Assembly (NCBI GenBank): GCA_947646735.1
Contig: CANTFK010000239.1
Span: forward strand, 248,001 to 312,000
Direction of reading: 5' to 3'
Length of the DNA stretch: 64,000 nucleotides
DNA from: Peronospora farinosa
Lineage: Eukaryota > Oomycota > Peronosporomycetes > Peronosporales > Peronosporaceae
Both the position numbers and the translations under genes were made by a program. How positions within the stretch are numbered: position 1 is the stretch's first letter; every line of letters begins with the position of its first letter. A model generated the notes under the pieces. It made no database searches and was not told the origin of the DNA. It saw only the letters and a program-made list of their open reading frames with translations. Below are positions 9,852-21,764 of the stretch, in pieces.

Positions 9852-10826
9852 AATTAGGGAAAGGGAGAGGGGGGGGGGTCCTGTCCTCAAAGACGACTGC
9901 TGTTCGACGAAGATTCTGGAATGCGGTCAAAGACACTCGAGGGCCGTGCTTTTGGCTCGCAAGACGTTCGATAGACCGTACACTGCGTCGTGTCTATAGA
10001 CCTAATACTGGCCAGTCTCGGATTTGCAATGGTATCAAGATTTGAGAGCGTGGAGCAGAACCAACCGAAGAGCCAGGTCTTTGTCTTATTTGGCCAGATT
10101 TTGTGCATCTGGCTCATCGTCGGCACGAATAGAGTATGATCATAGCTTTCAAGCATAGTGAGCTTCTTGCAAACGCGTCGAATATGTATCAAAAGGACGA
10201 TTGTTTGCTACAAGAAAGCAGCACAAACGACAAAGTATTTATGGGATCTCAAGTCACTTCTTGAGACCATTTCGATTCCTGCCGATTCCAGCACATTTTA
10301 CACGATTGCTACAGATGCATGTAATGCCAGAGCCCAGGTTCAGCCACGTGTCGTGGCTACCCCCCCTCCCTCAAGTTTTGCATCGCGTGTGTACAACAGT
10401 TTCGGTCAGATGATAAATGCATTGGCTGCAACACCTCGTAGCATTTTTGCCTACTTCACATTATTATAGTCTCGGACGTCGGCACCAATCTCACGATCAG
10501 CTTTAGAAGCTTCAGTGCAGATTCCCTGAGACAGTCAAAAGCAGACATCATGGCCTTAGACCCCGTACATTTTCGCACGGAGACAGAATGACAGCAAGCT
10601 ACTGAACTCCAAAACTCGATCATGTGCGGGCTGCAATAGTTGATAGTTTAGATGATTCGATAGATCGGATGGTTTGAATGCTTGGGGGTAATTGAAATGG
10701 TTTCGATGTCGCGACGAGTGATGTGAGCAAAGACGACCTTAACTTTATTTGTACTTACGTTATATCATACAATTACGGCTATGTTTCTTAAAACGCATAC
10801 AAAGTGAGCGAGCTCTTCAGTGACAC
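9852..10826. other. Intergenic region between PX genes 1 and 2
   Basis: Promoter side of the first PX gene and 3' side of the second. It contains a poly-G tract at about 9870-9878. A 103-codon plus ORF at 10158-10469 has no recognisable feature. I see no element or RNA. Confidence 0.45.
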
Positions 10827-12032
10827 TTACGCGAGGATGCCGCTGCTCAATCGCTGCGGCATGACAAAGCAAGATGCTTTCACGTTGCAATTGAAATTTC
10901 GGAAGAAAACCGGGTGACGATAGCGTTTAAGACGCAGATTCAATTCCTGTGCGGCAAGCAGGAGCTCAGCTTCCATAGCTTCGGCCTTGACCTCTTCTTC
11001 GGCCTTTGTGCAAGCCTCTGCGTCTATCACCTCGGTCTCTGCTTGCGTAGCAGCCTCTTGATTCCCTTGCTCATCTTCTTCCTCGTACTGCTTGTGAACT
11101 GCCTCCTCCTCCTTTTCGTCTGGAGATGAACCAAATGAGATGATGCGCCGAAACCAGCCCACCACGGGGTTCTCAGATTCGGTATCCGACTCCAGATCGG
11201 ATTCTTGACCCTCCTCCTGTGAGAAAAGCTCGTTTTCTTTGACTATCTTCTCTTCACTTTTCGGATCCAAAATCGAAACGGCATCCAGCTTGCTCGTCGT
11301 ATCTGACACATTTCCAGAATCACCTTCAATAGGCGCCACTGGCTCGAGGGCGCGTTCTTCAGGCTCTGTCGAGGGTACCGTCGTCTCAATGGCGGCCTGT
11401 GTTGGAATAGCGTCGGTCGATTCCTCGTGCGTCGCCGTACTCTTCTCAATCGTTGAGGTTACTGTTTTCGCTTCTGCCTTTGCGACGGCGACATTCTTCT
11501 GTTGCATCTCCATCTCCACCTCCATTTCCATTGCTTTGTCTTCCTTGATAGACTGATGGGGGTCCAATTTATAAGCAGCTTTAATTTGGTTCTCATCTGC
11601 AACAATTGGTTGTAAAGTGTCGTGTTCACTCTCGAGAAAGTCATCAATCACATCGAAGCTTCCCTCACTAGCCGTACGCTCCTCCTCCTCGTCCTTCACA
11701 ACCAAGTTCTTTGAAATCTCAAGAAGTTCGTCCAGCAAGGCCCCCATACGTTTAGGGTGGTCCCTCATATCAAAGTAAGCAAGAGTGCCCAACATGAACT
11801 CATCGAGCTCTTCCTGTCGCTCTTTCGGGGACGGAGAAAAGAACAGACTGCCCTTAGGAGGAAATTTTACCATAAAGTACTTCTCAATGGCCAAAAGACG
11901 TTCGTAGAATTGGTAGAATGTATTGTAGCGGATATGTAGCGTCCAAGTGTGGCCATCTACCTCCACTTCAGTTGTATAGGTATGAAAGGTCGTGTAATTA
12001 AACCCTGTGACCCGGGCATCAATGTCCCTCAT
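10827..12032 (-). CDS. PX-domain protein, second tandem copy
   Basis: A 401-residue ORF with ATG at 12032. The PX domain occupies about residues 1-112, with RYNTF, FPPKGSLFF and ERQEELDEF matching the phosphoinositide pocket of the other two copies. EEEERTASEGSFD follows the domain, like EEEEQTAS in copy one. The remainder is acidic and disordered (many Glu, Thr, Ser), with a short hydrophobic/basic patch NPVVGWFRRIISF at about 288-300. There is no clear membrane helix and no 11-residue array. Same strand and spacing as its neighbours, so probably a tandem duplicate with its own promoter. Role inferred: endosome-associated adaptor. Confidence 0.85.
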   Translation of the reverse strand: MRDIDARVTGFNYTTFHTYTTEVEVDGHTWTLHIRYNTFYQFYERLLAIEKYFMVKFPPKGSLFFSPSPKERQEELDEFMLGTLAYFDMRDHPKRMGALLDELLEISKNLVVKDEEEERTASEGSFDVIDDFLESEHDTLQPIVADENQIKAAYKLDPHQSIKEDKAMEMEVEMEMQQKNVAVAKAEAKTVTSTIEKSTATHEESTDAIPTQAAIETTVPSTEPEERALEPVAPIEGDSGNVSDTTSKLDAVSILDPKSEEKIVKENELFSQEEGQESDLESDTESENPVVGWFRRIISFGSSPDEKEEEAVHKQYEEEDEQGNQEAATQAETEVIDAEACTKAEEEVKAEAMEAELLLAAQELNLRLKRYRHPVFFRNFNCNVKASCFVMPQRLSSGILA

Positions 12033-12898
12033 GGCGAAGCTTTAAAGGTTTATAGAAAGAAAAATCTACGCAAAAATGAGACTCTGCTCAAGATAGATGA
12101 TCCAAAAGTGAGCTCTTATATTAAATGTACTTTATCGTGGAATACACTAGCACAAGTCTTAGCTGATCTTGTATACAATTGAACGATCTTGTTAGTATAT
12201 TGTCGTTAAATTTTACTTCAAGAGTGACTAAAATGTCGCTTATCAGCAAACTCTATTACACCACGACTTACTCTCTGACTAACATGCGATGTCTAACGCG
12301 TCACATTAAACAAGCTAAAACGTTAGGTGTCGCTAGGTACAAGACGCCACTTCAACTAGATTAAGATCGCCAGCACTTTCTAGCGTCAAGCTATTTGCTC
12401 GAGCGAACGGGGACTTCTTGTAGTCTTCCAAGAGCGTTCACCTTGTGCGTGTATGGATAGGCGGACAGTGGGACTATTTGTAGGGCGCATGTTCCCCATC
12501 TCTACTCAAGACGAAGTGCGACAGTAACAGCTGATTGAACCGATCTATGGCGGGTTGTTGCCATTCCATTCAAGTTCAAGCTGCCGCTTTACGTATCATC
12601 GTACATTTATTTTCATGCTGCTGAAGTTTTTTTTCAATCATCGCTTGCGAATCGCAAGCAAATATAGGCAACAACTATGCTTGGCTACTATAGCAAGAGA
12701 ATCGGTTCAGTCAAACACCGAGCTTACCAGCAAGCTCTAAGTACGATCGGAATCACGTCCGATTGTGGCAAATATACAGCGACGTGCGCAGTCACGTGCG
12801 TCATCGGACAGAAACATACTGACGTTCGAATACTGCACATCAAATATTATGATCAATTTACTGGGCTCGATCGCCCGACTTGTCCACAACGACCAACT
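12033..12898. other. Intergenic region between PX genes 2 and 3
   Basis: About 870 bases, AT-rich, holding the promoter of the second PX gene. ORFs here overlap the next gene out of frame or are very short. I see nothing else. Confidence 0.45.
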
Positions 12899-14080
12899 CT
12901 ATCTACGAGCAAAAGCCATTGGCAGCAGCAGCGCCACACACAGCACTACCAGGTTGGTCTTCTTCATGCAGCGATGCTGGAAGAACAAAACCAACGACTT
13001 GGGCAAATAGGCGGCGATCCAAGACGACGCTTGTTCACTAGTGGCGACTTCCTTTGGCTTCATTTCTTCTTCAAGGATGGTGTCCTCGCTGACCGCACGT
13101 TCTCCGTCCACCTGCGAATTCAATGGTGTACGTTCATGTGCAACAGACTTGATGACCAGTTGCTCCGTAGGCAACACCACGTCCGTCTCCTCAAGTGACG
13201 AAATTTGCAGATGGGATTTACAAACAGTATCTTTCTGAACTGCGTCCTCGGTCTTTGCTGCAAGTTGTACAGCAGGTACTAGTGGCGAAGGCGAATCAGT
13301 CTCCTCTTCTTCGACCACGACCTCGTTAACAATAGCAACGTCTTCCTTGAACGTCTCTTCAGTCACTTCTGATTTGTCCACAGGCGCCGGTGTCACCACT
13401 TTTGCTGCCTCTGCAGTGTCGAGTGCAGCCTGTTCTATCTTCTCTAGCTCCACAGAAAGAGGTTCATCAGCTACTTCGCTAACAACCTGCGCTATTGTTA
13501 TTGGGACAATCTTCTCTGCTTCCTTTAGCTCATCAGAACGAGGTTCATCCGCTTTTATCTCTAGAGCCTCAGCTACCTCCTTGTTCTCAGCAACTTGTAT
13601 CTTCTTCGTCTCTTCCTCCTTCAAGTCCTTCTTTTCAATAGCAGCAGGTTCGTGCATTGGTTCATCCAGTACGCTCTCCGTACTGGTTGAGACATCGTCG
13701 TCGTCGTCACGGTCAGAGGATCTCAAGTGACGTGGCACCTTCAACAAGTCACACAGCAGGTTTTCAACCTTCATCGGGTATCTCTTGGTACTGTAGTATG
13801 CAAGCACTTGCTGCAAAAAGATCTCCAGCTGCTCCTGTCTTTCCTCGGGCTTGGGTGTGAAAAAGAGCGTGCCTTTGGGCGGAAATTCTGCATGGAAGTC
13901 CTTCTCCTGCACCACAAGTTGGTCGTAGAACTCGTGGAATTTGCTGTAACGCAGTCCGAGTCGCCAGCGGTGACCATCTACAGTCACCTCTGTCGTATAG
14001 GCGTGGAAGGACGAGTGATAGAAGCCCGTGATGTGAGCAGAGATGGACTTCATGCTACCCTTCCTCTTTCTCTCAAGCAC
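12899..14080 (-). CDS. PX-domain protein with C-terminal membrane helix, third tandem copy
   Basis: A 393-residue ORF. The PX domain spans about residues 12-122 with RYSKFHEFYDQL, FPPKGTLFFTPKPEERQEQL and the usual hydrophobic ladder. An acidic run of five Asp follows, then a long Glu/Val/Ala-rich linker. The C-terminus is distinctive: SSWIAAYLPKSLVLFF, basic residues, then a hydrophobic helix of about 17 residues ending AFARR. This would make it a tail-anchored protein with a phosphoinositide-reading head, suited to bridging two membranes. That bridging role is inference. A start at residue 10 (14053) is also possible and would match the other copies better. Confidence 0.85.
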   Translation of the reverse strand: MLERKRKGSMKSISAHITGFYHSSFHAYTTEVTVDGHRWRLGLRYSKFHEFYDQLVVQEKDFHAEFPPKGTLFFTPKPEERQEQLEIFLQQVLAYYSTKRYPMKVENLLCDLLKVPRHLRSSDRDDDDDVSTSTESVLDEPMHEPAAIEKKDLKEEETKKIQVAENKEVAEALEIKADEPRSDELKEAEKIVPITIAQVVSEVADEPLSVELEKIEQAALDTAEAAKVVTPAPVDKSEVTEETFKEDVAIVNEVVVEEEETDSPSPLVPAVQLAAKTEDAVQKDTVCKSHLQISSLEETDVVLPTEQLVIKSVAHERTPLNSQVDGERAVSEDTILEEEMKPKEVATSEQASSWIAAYLPKSLVLFFQHRCMKKTNLVVLCVALLLPMAFARR

Positions 14081-14714
14081 TGCGTCTTAGAAGTCAAATG
14101 AAAAACTGAGTGTCGTGTGCGAGTGAACAGTGTCTTTTTTCTCGGCAAATCAGCTTCAGGATGGATGGGGCCTGTTCAGCTTGGAAATCTAAAGTTTGAG
14201 GCTTTCTTAACAGATTATTTGGGAATTTGATCATATGTGACAGGCGAACTGCTTCGTATCATCATTCAAACGCAGCGATCTATACTTCTAAAGCGACTAT
14301 AGATTGTCGTTGAAGTATCTTCACTACTCTAAAGGACACGCCATAGTTTAATCAAGCTAATGTGGTCAGAATGTCAGGATTCCGATAACGATATATTCGG
14401 AATGTATTCAGCATATTTGTACAAGCACTTTCCCAATTCTTGAATGAAGCGCCGATCATTGACAAGGCCTACCCCTATCATGAATGTTTGACAGATTTTT
14501 TATAAGCCAGCTTGTTGGTTTCCAAAGAATGTGCTCGGAATTTTAACAAATTATTCCAGAACGTCTTTTAGAAAAAATAAAATACAGCTTTACATTATCA
14601 ACAAATCCCAGATAAATTATAAGCCAGACCACGAAGTAACTCTGATATGTTTCGGTGAGCTCTTGGTAAGATAAATGGGGACTTTACGGAATCACCAGCT
14701 CATGTGTTTGTTCC
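14081..14714. other. Intergenic region upstream of PX gene 3
   Basis: AT-rich region that should carry the promoter of the third PX gene. I see no further gene or repeat. Confidence 0.45.
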
Positions 14715-15170
14715 ATGTCTACTCTAGACACATTTTTTACTGCTTTCTCGATTCCTGAACATACAAAAACATGGAAGTTGTCTTGCGTAGATCCGGTATC
14801 CTATATAGTTTTAGGCAGCGAGAAAAAAGGAAAACTTTGGGGCAATTATACGAACCTGCTTGCGGGAGCGCACAGCAAGACATACTTGCGAAGGGACTTT
14901 AGCTTTACATTCTATCTACCAACAACCTTCACTTGCTACACATTCACATCTGATACCGGAAACTACAGCTTGACTGTGTCGTGTGCCATCAATATCATAG
15001 GAAGGAGCCGGGTTTTATACATCAGAAGAAATGCGACAGACGTAGCCTTTGCCAGGAAAAAGGAGTTCATCGGAGATACAGTTGTCGCGTCCAGGAGCCC
15101 TATTTCATGCACCGCAAAGAAATCCTTTTTTGTTACATTATTTCTAGACGCTGATGCCAATATGTCGTAA
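14715..15170 (+). CDS. Doubtful hypothetical ORF next to GAPDH
   Basis: A 151-codon ORF with ATG, ending 36 bases from the 3' end of the convergent GAPDH gene. The predicted protein is rich in Thr, Phe, Tyr and Ser with several Cys. It has no signal peptide, domain or homologue that I recognise. Its AT-rich codons differ from the neighbouring genes and it would overlap the likely GAPDH 3' UTR. It may be a chance ORF or the relic of a fast-evolving gene. Confidence 0.25.
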   Translation: MSTLDTFFTAFSIPEHTKTWKLSCVDPVSYIVLGSEKKGKLWGNYTNLLAGAHSKTYLRRDFSFTFYLPTTFTCYTFTSDTGNYSLTVSCAINIIGRSRVLYIRRNATDVAFARKKEFIGDTVVASRSPISCTAKKSFFVTLFLDADANMS

Positions 15171-15205
15171 GCCCTACGCCCGACGCAGTTCTCAACTCCC
15201 TTAGC

Positions 15206-16404
<1,199 letters not shown>

Positions 16405-17603
16405 TCCATCCAGCCTCCAGCTGAGCATCGGCAGCTCTGTTCACGGCTTGATCAACATCGTCTTGGGCAACCAGGACGCCAGCATTACCATTGCGAGGGC
16501 CCTCCTCCGCTTGTTGATGCGGAGCAACAGGTACGCTGGATTGTAGACCGCATTGTGGATCACGAGGACCCTCCACAACCAGTACTGCAGTCGGCTCATG
16601 AGAAGCGCGCGGTTCCATCCGCGTGCAGGTACCGAGTACGTTAGCTTGGATTCCGTCCCGAGCAGGATACATGGGAACCACGTTCCTTACTCCTTCGTGA
16701 CGTTCCAGATGTGGTTCAGTCGTATGAAGCCACGAAGTCGGGCTATTCCAAGGCGTACGCGCACGCGTACGCTCTCGTGACAAACTAGAACAGTAAGGAG
16801 ATCCACGTCGACGAGAACGAGAACGATGACGCGAACGAGAACGATGCCGTGAACGAGAACGTCGTGGTGAATACGTATCATGACGATCGCGAGGCGAGAA
16901 TCGCGAAGCAGGACGGGCAGGCGAACGTGTCGCTGCCCTGCGCTGATTATTTTGCGGAGATTGATTTCGCTGTCGCGAGTGGTGCTGCCAGCGAGGCGCA
17001 CCACGAATAACTGCACTCCCCCGTTCGCTCAGACTTCGCTCATACTTTGCAATCCAACTTCGTTCGTGTTCGCTGAGTGGACACTCAGCGATGTGTCGTC
17101 GCCATTCGTCATGAGTTGGGCGTGGAGTCGAGTCACAAGACTGGAATTCTTCATTGAAATGAAGAAGCAGATGCGGTCCTCATTCCAAGCATCCTCACAC
17201 ACTCTTTCGCGTAGCGCGCCGATGGAGTGATTGGCGCGAAGCTCTTCTTGATTGGCGAGCCATAATTGGAAGCTGCTACCATCCTCGAGCATCCGAGGAT
17301 GAAGGCACACCAAAAACGTTGTAGAGCTTCATGCTCGATTCCATCAAGACCTTTCCCGCGCAGTTTACGAAAACGGCGGAAGTAGTCTCGCATCGTGTTC
17401 AGTGATTCCGGAGCGTGAGCTCCGGACAAGTCGTACAGTAACCAAAGTATGAGTTGCCGCGCCATAATGCTGGTTGTTGCACTCCCGCTGACGTTCCTTG
17501 GGAGTGCTACAGGATTTGGTGTTGGGTCTCTGGACATTGCTTGTTCGTTTGTGAGCGATGAGGTTTCGATAGTTGAGCACTCACGGTTGGTGAGTGCTGT
17601 CTT
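16405..17603 (-). pseudogene. Antisense ORF relic of element III type
   Basis: Open pieces at 17537-17151, 17016-16687 and 16783-16405 lie in three different frames and match the aORF of element III. The aORF start codon is lost: CTGTCATGAG in the element III copy reads CTGTCTTGAG here. The conserved C-x2-H-x4-C-x2-C region is damaged. The Arg/Ser-rich middle is still visible between about 16750 and 16980. Confidence 0.75.
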
Positions 17604-17616
17604 GAGAAGGGGGTGA

Positions 17617-17950
17617 TGTAATGGGCTACATTACACACATAGTTAATACAAATAAACAATTACTTGTGTAGACAGGTTCTGGGCCCTAATAGCGGGCACA
17701 TCGTGGCTAATTATTGGTTTATTATTGGGGCTTAAAGTCCCAATATGGACCAATGATAAATCAACCTGAATTTGTGTGGTTCCCGAAAGGCGGGAACACT
17801 GTCGTATTTATTACGACTAAAATCTTCGTAGCTAGTACGAATTTAAACCAAAAAAAATCGGAGTTAATTTTACTTAATACCTACTACTTGGGCTTGAGTC
17901 TTCCTCAAGCGCGCGTGTAAGCTAGTGACAGTACGTTCTAGCCCCGTTAC
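17617..17950 (+). repeat. LTR, family A (3' LTR of the fragment)
   Basis: Starts TGTAATGGG right after a polypurine tract and ends GCCCCGTTAC. It carries the GTTCCCG-AAAGG-CGGGAAC hairpin common to this LTR family. Its first ~100 bases are identical to the right LTR of element III, while the rest differs slightly. Confidence 0.85.
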
Positions 17951-18290
17951 GCCAGATACGGTATTGGTGGTAGACGAATCGGACCGGTTGGATTTTGATG
18001 AGGCTCTATTGATAGAAGACAGTTGGTTTGCGGAACTGAAAGATGACGAATACGAAGTGAAAAAACTCTCGACAGACGTATGGGAAGGAAAACGCGGTAC
18101 GGACGGATCCAGTGTGAATACCTGGTACAATGGAAGGATATCCTGACCCGTCGTGGGTGGATGAGGTGGACCTCAACTGCGGAAAATTGCTTAGGTGATA
18201 TGAGCGCAGGAAGGATACTCGGAGCCGATTTGAGGCAATGCAGAGTAGTGGGAAAAGTTCATCTTGGAAAGGCCAAGATGATGCGAGAAG
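17951..18290 (+). pseudogene. pol end with chromodomain, element V (broken)
   Basis: The translation shows DRLDFDEALLIEDSW, then after a frame change EYLVQWK and a segment like the SWVDEADLNCGALL end of element II pol. This is the integrase C-terminal linker and chromodomain that targets integration to chromatin. At least two frame changes are needed to read it. It is the surviving pol end of the plus-strand element V, cut on the left by the family A LTR. Confidence 0.7.
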
Positions 18291-18766
18291 GAGGCGGTAT
18301 TTGTTATACATTAACAAAGGGTCAAGTAACTATATTCGAGAGTGCGGCAGCGCAAAAGAGATTGCGAAGTATTGTGAGACCCCGAATGCCGAGGGCCCAG
18401 AGCCCAGGGTACAAGGCCTAGAGTACAAGCTCAAAGAAAAGGAGTGTGAAGTTACGGGGAAGAACATTGAAGCAGAAAAAGTATTACGAATACGTGGGAA
18501 GCTGACTGGCTAAGTATTTTGCGTATCATTGGTCGTGTGAAATTTGCCAGAGAGACGAGGGACCTGGAAGGCGGGGTGTTCCTAAATGTTCTTGCGATCG
18601 AGCACGCGCCAGGGTACAGTGTCGTCTGCTTTATGCAAATCCTCCAAAAAACTCAACTGAGGATCCTCCTTGGTGACAATCGGGTACCAAACGGTCAGCT
18701 GACGGGTCGGAATCATGGGCTGGAAGTAGGGGTCAAGAAGAACGTCCAGGTCAAAGTGACCGGCCT
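18291..18766. other. Element V spacer between pol and antisense ORF
   Basis: Non-coding or decayed DNA between the convergent 3' ends of pol (plus) and the aORF (minus). ORFs here on the plus strand have no recognisable domain. Confidence 0.4.
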
Positions 18767-19608
18767 TCATCCCTCCAAGACCTTCTCAAGCACTTCCACC
18801 CAAGCCCTCGCGGCATTGGCCCGCAGGATCTTCCTCGCATTGAAAAGCCGAGAGGCGTATCGGCTCTTCGTACGAAGTTCGGCAGAGAGAGGAAGTCGGT
18901 GTCGGTTTTCCCATAAACTCTGGCGTGACGCGTCGACGTAAGCATCATGGAACTTCACGAGGTCGCTAATCCAGCCGGACACTGAGAAAGAAATAGGATT
19001 TACGGTCACGACCCCCTGGGCCCAAGGACGCGAGTCCATCAAAGTTGAAGTTGAGAGTCCCTTATGAGGCCTTCGCTCCAGACTGAGAGTTCGAGACTTC
19101 TGGTCATCAGAAGCACCCATCCAAGATAGTGGAAGCGATACCTTGGACCAAAGATCCTTTGGCGTCAGCTGGGTGATAATGAGGGCCTCTACCTGGGAAA
19201 CTGAACAGGGTGCAACGTCTTCCACGGCGAACGTGCTGGGTTTTGCATAACCAGGAATGGAGGAGCCCTGGAGGTTATGGTCTGGAGTATCATCACGGGC
19301 GAGACCCTTGCCGGCGGACCCTTGGATGTTGGTGCAGGATATTTGCTGGCTGGACCCTTGCTGCTGGGACCCTTGGATGGTGGTGCGGGACCCTTGGTGG
19401 CTGCTGGGATCCTCGGATGGTAGTACGGGACCCTTGCCGGCGGGGCCCTTGCTGTTAAGATCCTTGGATAGTGAAGCGGGAACCTTGCTGGCGGTACCCT
19501 TGCGGCGGGGACCTTTAGGCGCCGAAGTATCCACCCTTGCTAGCGGGACCTTTGGCCGGTGACTTCCTCTTGGCGTTGCTATACTCGTCACTCTCAGTTT
19601 CAGATTAC
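18767..19608 (-). pseudogene. Antisense ORF of element V, C-terminal half (split by element IV)
   Basis: This open frame continues the coding stretch that ends at 24088. Element IV inserted with a 4-base TSD (TTAC) and split it; removing element IV keeps the frame open across the junction. This half has Lys/Gly/Pro/Ser/Gln-rich repeats (KGPAGKG, GSQQQGSS) and then a conserved C-terminal block, NPISFSVSGWISDL through RQSLWENRH. That block matches TPISFPLTGWFKDL through RQALWEATH in the aORF of element II. The protein shares no feature with RT, protease or integrase. Function unknown. Confidence 0.7.
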
Positions 19609-20425
19609 TGTGGTGGAGTGGGTTCTTAAAATTGTATGATGAGACCCCAAACCACTCACTGTGCCGGACTGCCGACTGTCGGAGGGGGTACCCCGATGCC
19701 GCGTATGAACCTTCTCTCACCTTGTGTACCCGTCGGCTGGCGGGTTGCACTCTTCGGAGGACTTGGTGACGATGTAGATGTCTGCCTTGAGGGAGGTAGA
19801 CCTGGGGGGCCTCGAGTGGATATGCTTCACTCGGTGGGCCGGTAGGTGGCCACTCGATCGACCTTGTCGAGAGTGGACTTAGAGCCAAATTCTTCAGGGA
19901 GCTTGTCGTCCCTGGCCTTTTCCTTCTTGTTTCAGGGGTATTAACCACCTGACCTTTACGTTGCTCCCGGACCTTGAGGTGAGGGAGACCGCTTCCGATA
20001 GCGGGTCTTGGGGGGTGTTGCTACTCGAACGAGCTCACAGGCCAAATATATCCTGGAGCTCTATTCGCACTTGAACTTCGCTACACAACTGTCTTCGACG
20101 GGGGGCCAAAATTCATCCCTTCCCGGAACAGTGAGTAGCTTAGAGCAAGTTCTTCTTGGGTGACGGAGTCGTGCCACGTGGGGTTCAGCTCGCACTTGGC
20201 TCGGACCACACGCCTGTCTTCAACGGGGGGGGCCAAATATATCCCTTCCCCGGAACAGGCGTGTGGCCAGACTAGAGTTCCTTTACAGCGCGACGAAGAC
20301 TTGCCAAGTAGATCGCAAATTGAGTAGTATTTAATATAGTCCTATCCTTTTAACTCCTTTACTCTATCCTTTCCTGAGCTCGGATTCCTTGCGTCGACTG
20401 GTCTGATCCTTGTATTAACTGGTCA
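19609..20425 (-). repeat. LTR block of element IV (left, 3' LTR, U3 end altered)
   Basis: Begins TGTGGTGGAGTGGG on the plus strand and matches 22716-23537 almost base for base. The expected outer end of a minus-strand LTR (TGTGGTAAAG on that strand) is not found to its right, so the U3 part was replaced or belongs to a different subfamily. Confidence 0.75.
20206..20266. repeat. LTR hairpin with perfect 12-base stem
   Basis: CCACACGCCTGT (20206-20217) is exactly inverted at 20255-20266. The loop holds a G-run and CCAAATATATCC. A similar weaker hairpin lies at about 20081-20140, and both recur in the right LTR near 23190-23370. Confidence 0.7.
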
Positions 20426-20437
20426 GGAGTAGCTGAA

Positions 20438-20925
20438 CCCCGAGGGGCCGAGGTCGACCAATGAGGGACCGGGTCGACCAATGAGGGACCCAGGTCGACC
20501 TATGAGGGACACGGGTCTACCAACGAGGGGCCGGGTCGACCGACGAGGGACCCAGGTCGACCAATGAGGGACCGGGTCGACCGATGAGGGACCGGGTCGA
20601 CCAATGACGGACTCAGGTCTACCAACGAGGGACCGGGTCGACCGATGAGGGACCAGCTCGACCGACGAGGGACCCAAGTCTACCGACGAGGGACCGGGTC
20701 GACCAATGAGGGACCGGGTCTACCAATGAGGGACCGGGTCGACCGATGAGAGACTGGGTCTACCGACGAGGGGCCGGGTCGACCGATGAGGGACCAGGTC
20801 GACCGACGAGGGACCCAAGTCTACCGACGAGGGACCGGGTCGACCAATGAGGGACCGGGTCTACCAATGAGGGACCGGGTCGACCGACAAAGGACCCAGG
20901 TCTACCGACGAGGGGCCATGGCCAA
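20438..20925. repeat. 20-base minisatellite, GTCGAC type
   Basis: About 24 tandem units of the form GACCGGGTCGACCAATGAGG, alternating GTCGAC and GTCTAC and AATGA, GATGA or GACGA. It lies inside the LTR of element IV. Related arrays occur at 21430-21600, 23565-23870 and, inverted, 39800-40365. Confidence 0.9.
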
Positions 20926-21764
20926 CCATCCAAGGAGCTTTCTATTGGCTGAAAATTCAACCAATCAGAAACCTGGATTTTCGTTGGTTGTCCACGCGTC
21001 ACCGTTTCGTGAGCTTGCTGTTTTTGCTCCGCGCTCCTCGCTCGGGACTTCAGCAGCGCCGCACCTGTCGGTCCCAGTGGCATCCTGGTTACATAGCTAG
21101 TAGCAGATGAACTTTGCGACGAGTGCTAAGCCGTGACTTGTACAGTAGAACTTGGGTCGTTTTGAGCGGTAGTCACTTGCGCCCCTAGTCTTCCTCCGGT
21201 CACAATCCCGTCCTGCGGTCCTTGACGCGCTTGAAAAATCTTGCCATTGCCGCGTCGATAAGGTCTACCGGGCTTCCCTCCTCCTGTACGGCGACTTGAG
21301 AACGCGCATGTCTTCACCACGTCAATCACGTAGGTCGTTCTTCTTGTCCTTGTTAGGTAGTCCGTGGCCAACCTGGGTCACTCCAGCTGTGGTTTTAATC
21401 TTCGATACAATTGAGCTGCATTCTTGAGTGACCCAGGTCTATCGAAGATGGAACGAGGTTTACCAAAACGGGACCGAGGTCGACCAACGAGGGACCCAGG
21501 TCTACCAACGAGGGGCGAGGTCGACCGATGAGGGACCCAGGTCTACCGATGAGGGGCCGAGGTCGACCAATGAGAGACCGGGTCGACCGACGAGGGACCA
21601 TGACCAACCATCCAAGGAGCTTTCTATTGGCTGAAAATTCAACCAACCAGAAACCTGGATTTTCGTTGGTCGTCCACGCGTCACCGTTTCGTGAGCTCGC
21701 TGTTCCTGCTTCGCGCCCCTTGCTCGGAACTTCAGCAGCGCCTCCCCTGTCGGTCCCAGTAGCC
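20921..21764. repeat. Segmental duplication inside element IV
   Basis: The ~165 bases at 20921-21085 recur at about 21596-21764 with few changes, each time directly after a minisatellite array. The duplicated block contains CCAACCATCCAAGGAGC and ends near the gag stop. The 21086-21425 stretch between them is unique and shows no gene. Confidence 0.7.
21430..21600. repeat. 20-base minisatellite, second array
   Basis: About eight units of the GTCGAC-type repeat, more diverged than the other arrays. Confidence 0.8.

Larger units (their letters stand above)
16405..17950 (+). mobile_element. 3' fragment of an element III-type Ty3/gypsy retrotransposon
   Basis: This fragment aligns along its length to 46625-48305 of element III but lacks that copy's 100-base duplication. 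It holds the chromodomain end of pol (plus), the aORF relic (minus), a purine tract GAGAAGGGGGTGA and a 3' LTR. Its left end is broken at about 16405 near GAPDH, and gag, RT and most of integrase are missing. The right end abuts the pol end of element V. No TSD can be checked because the 5' end is gone. Confidence 0.85.

Noticed and set aside
10158..10469. 103-codon plus ORF between PX genes
   Set aside because: No recognisable motif, poor coding character and it would run into the promoter region of the first PX gene.
18767..19948. A 393-codon protein starting at 19948
   Set aside because: The first ~113 codons are the element IV LTR read through; the same start (MVNTPETRRKRPG) appears in every copy of this LTR. 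Only the part after 19608 is the antisense ORF.
20438..20925. CRISPR-like array because of regular ~20-base units
   Set aside because: Units are contiguous without unique spacers; it is a minisatellite within an LTR in a eukaryotic genome.
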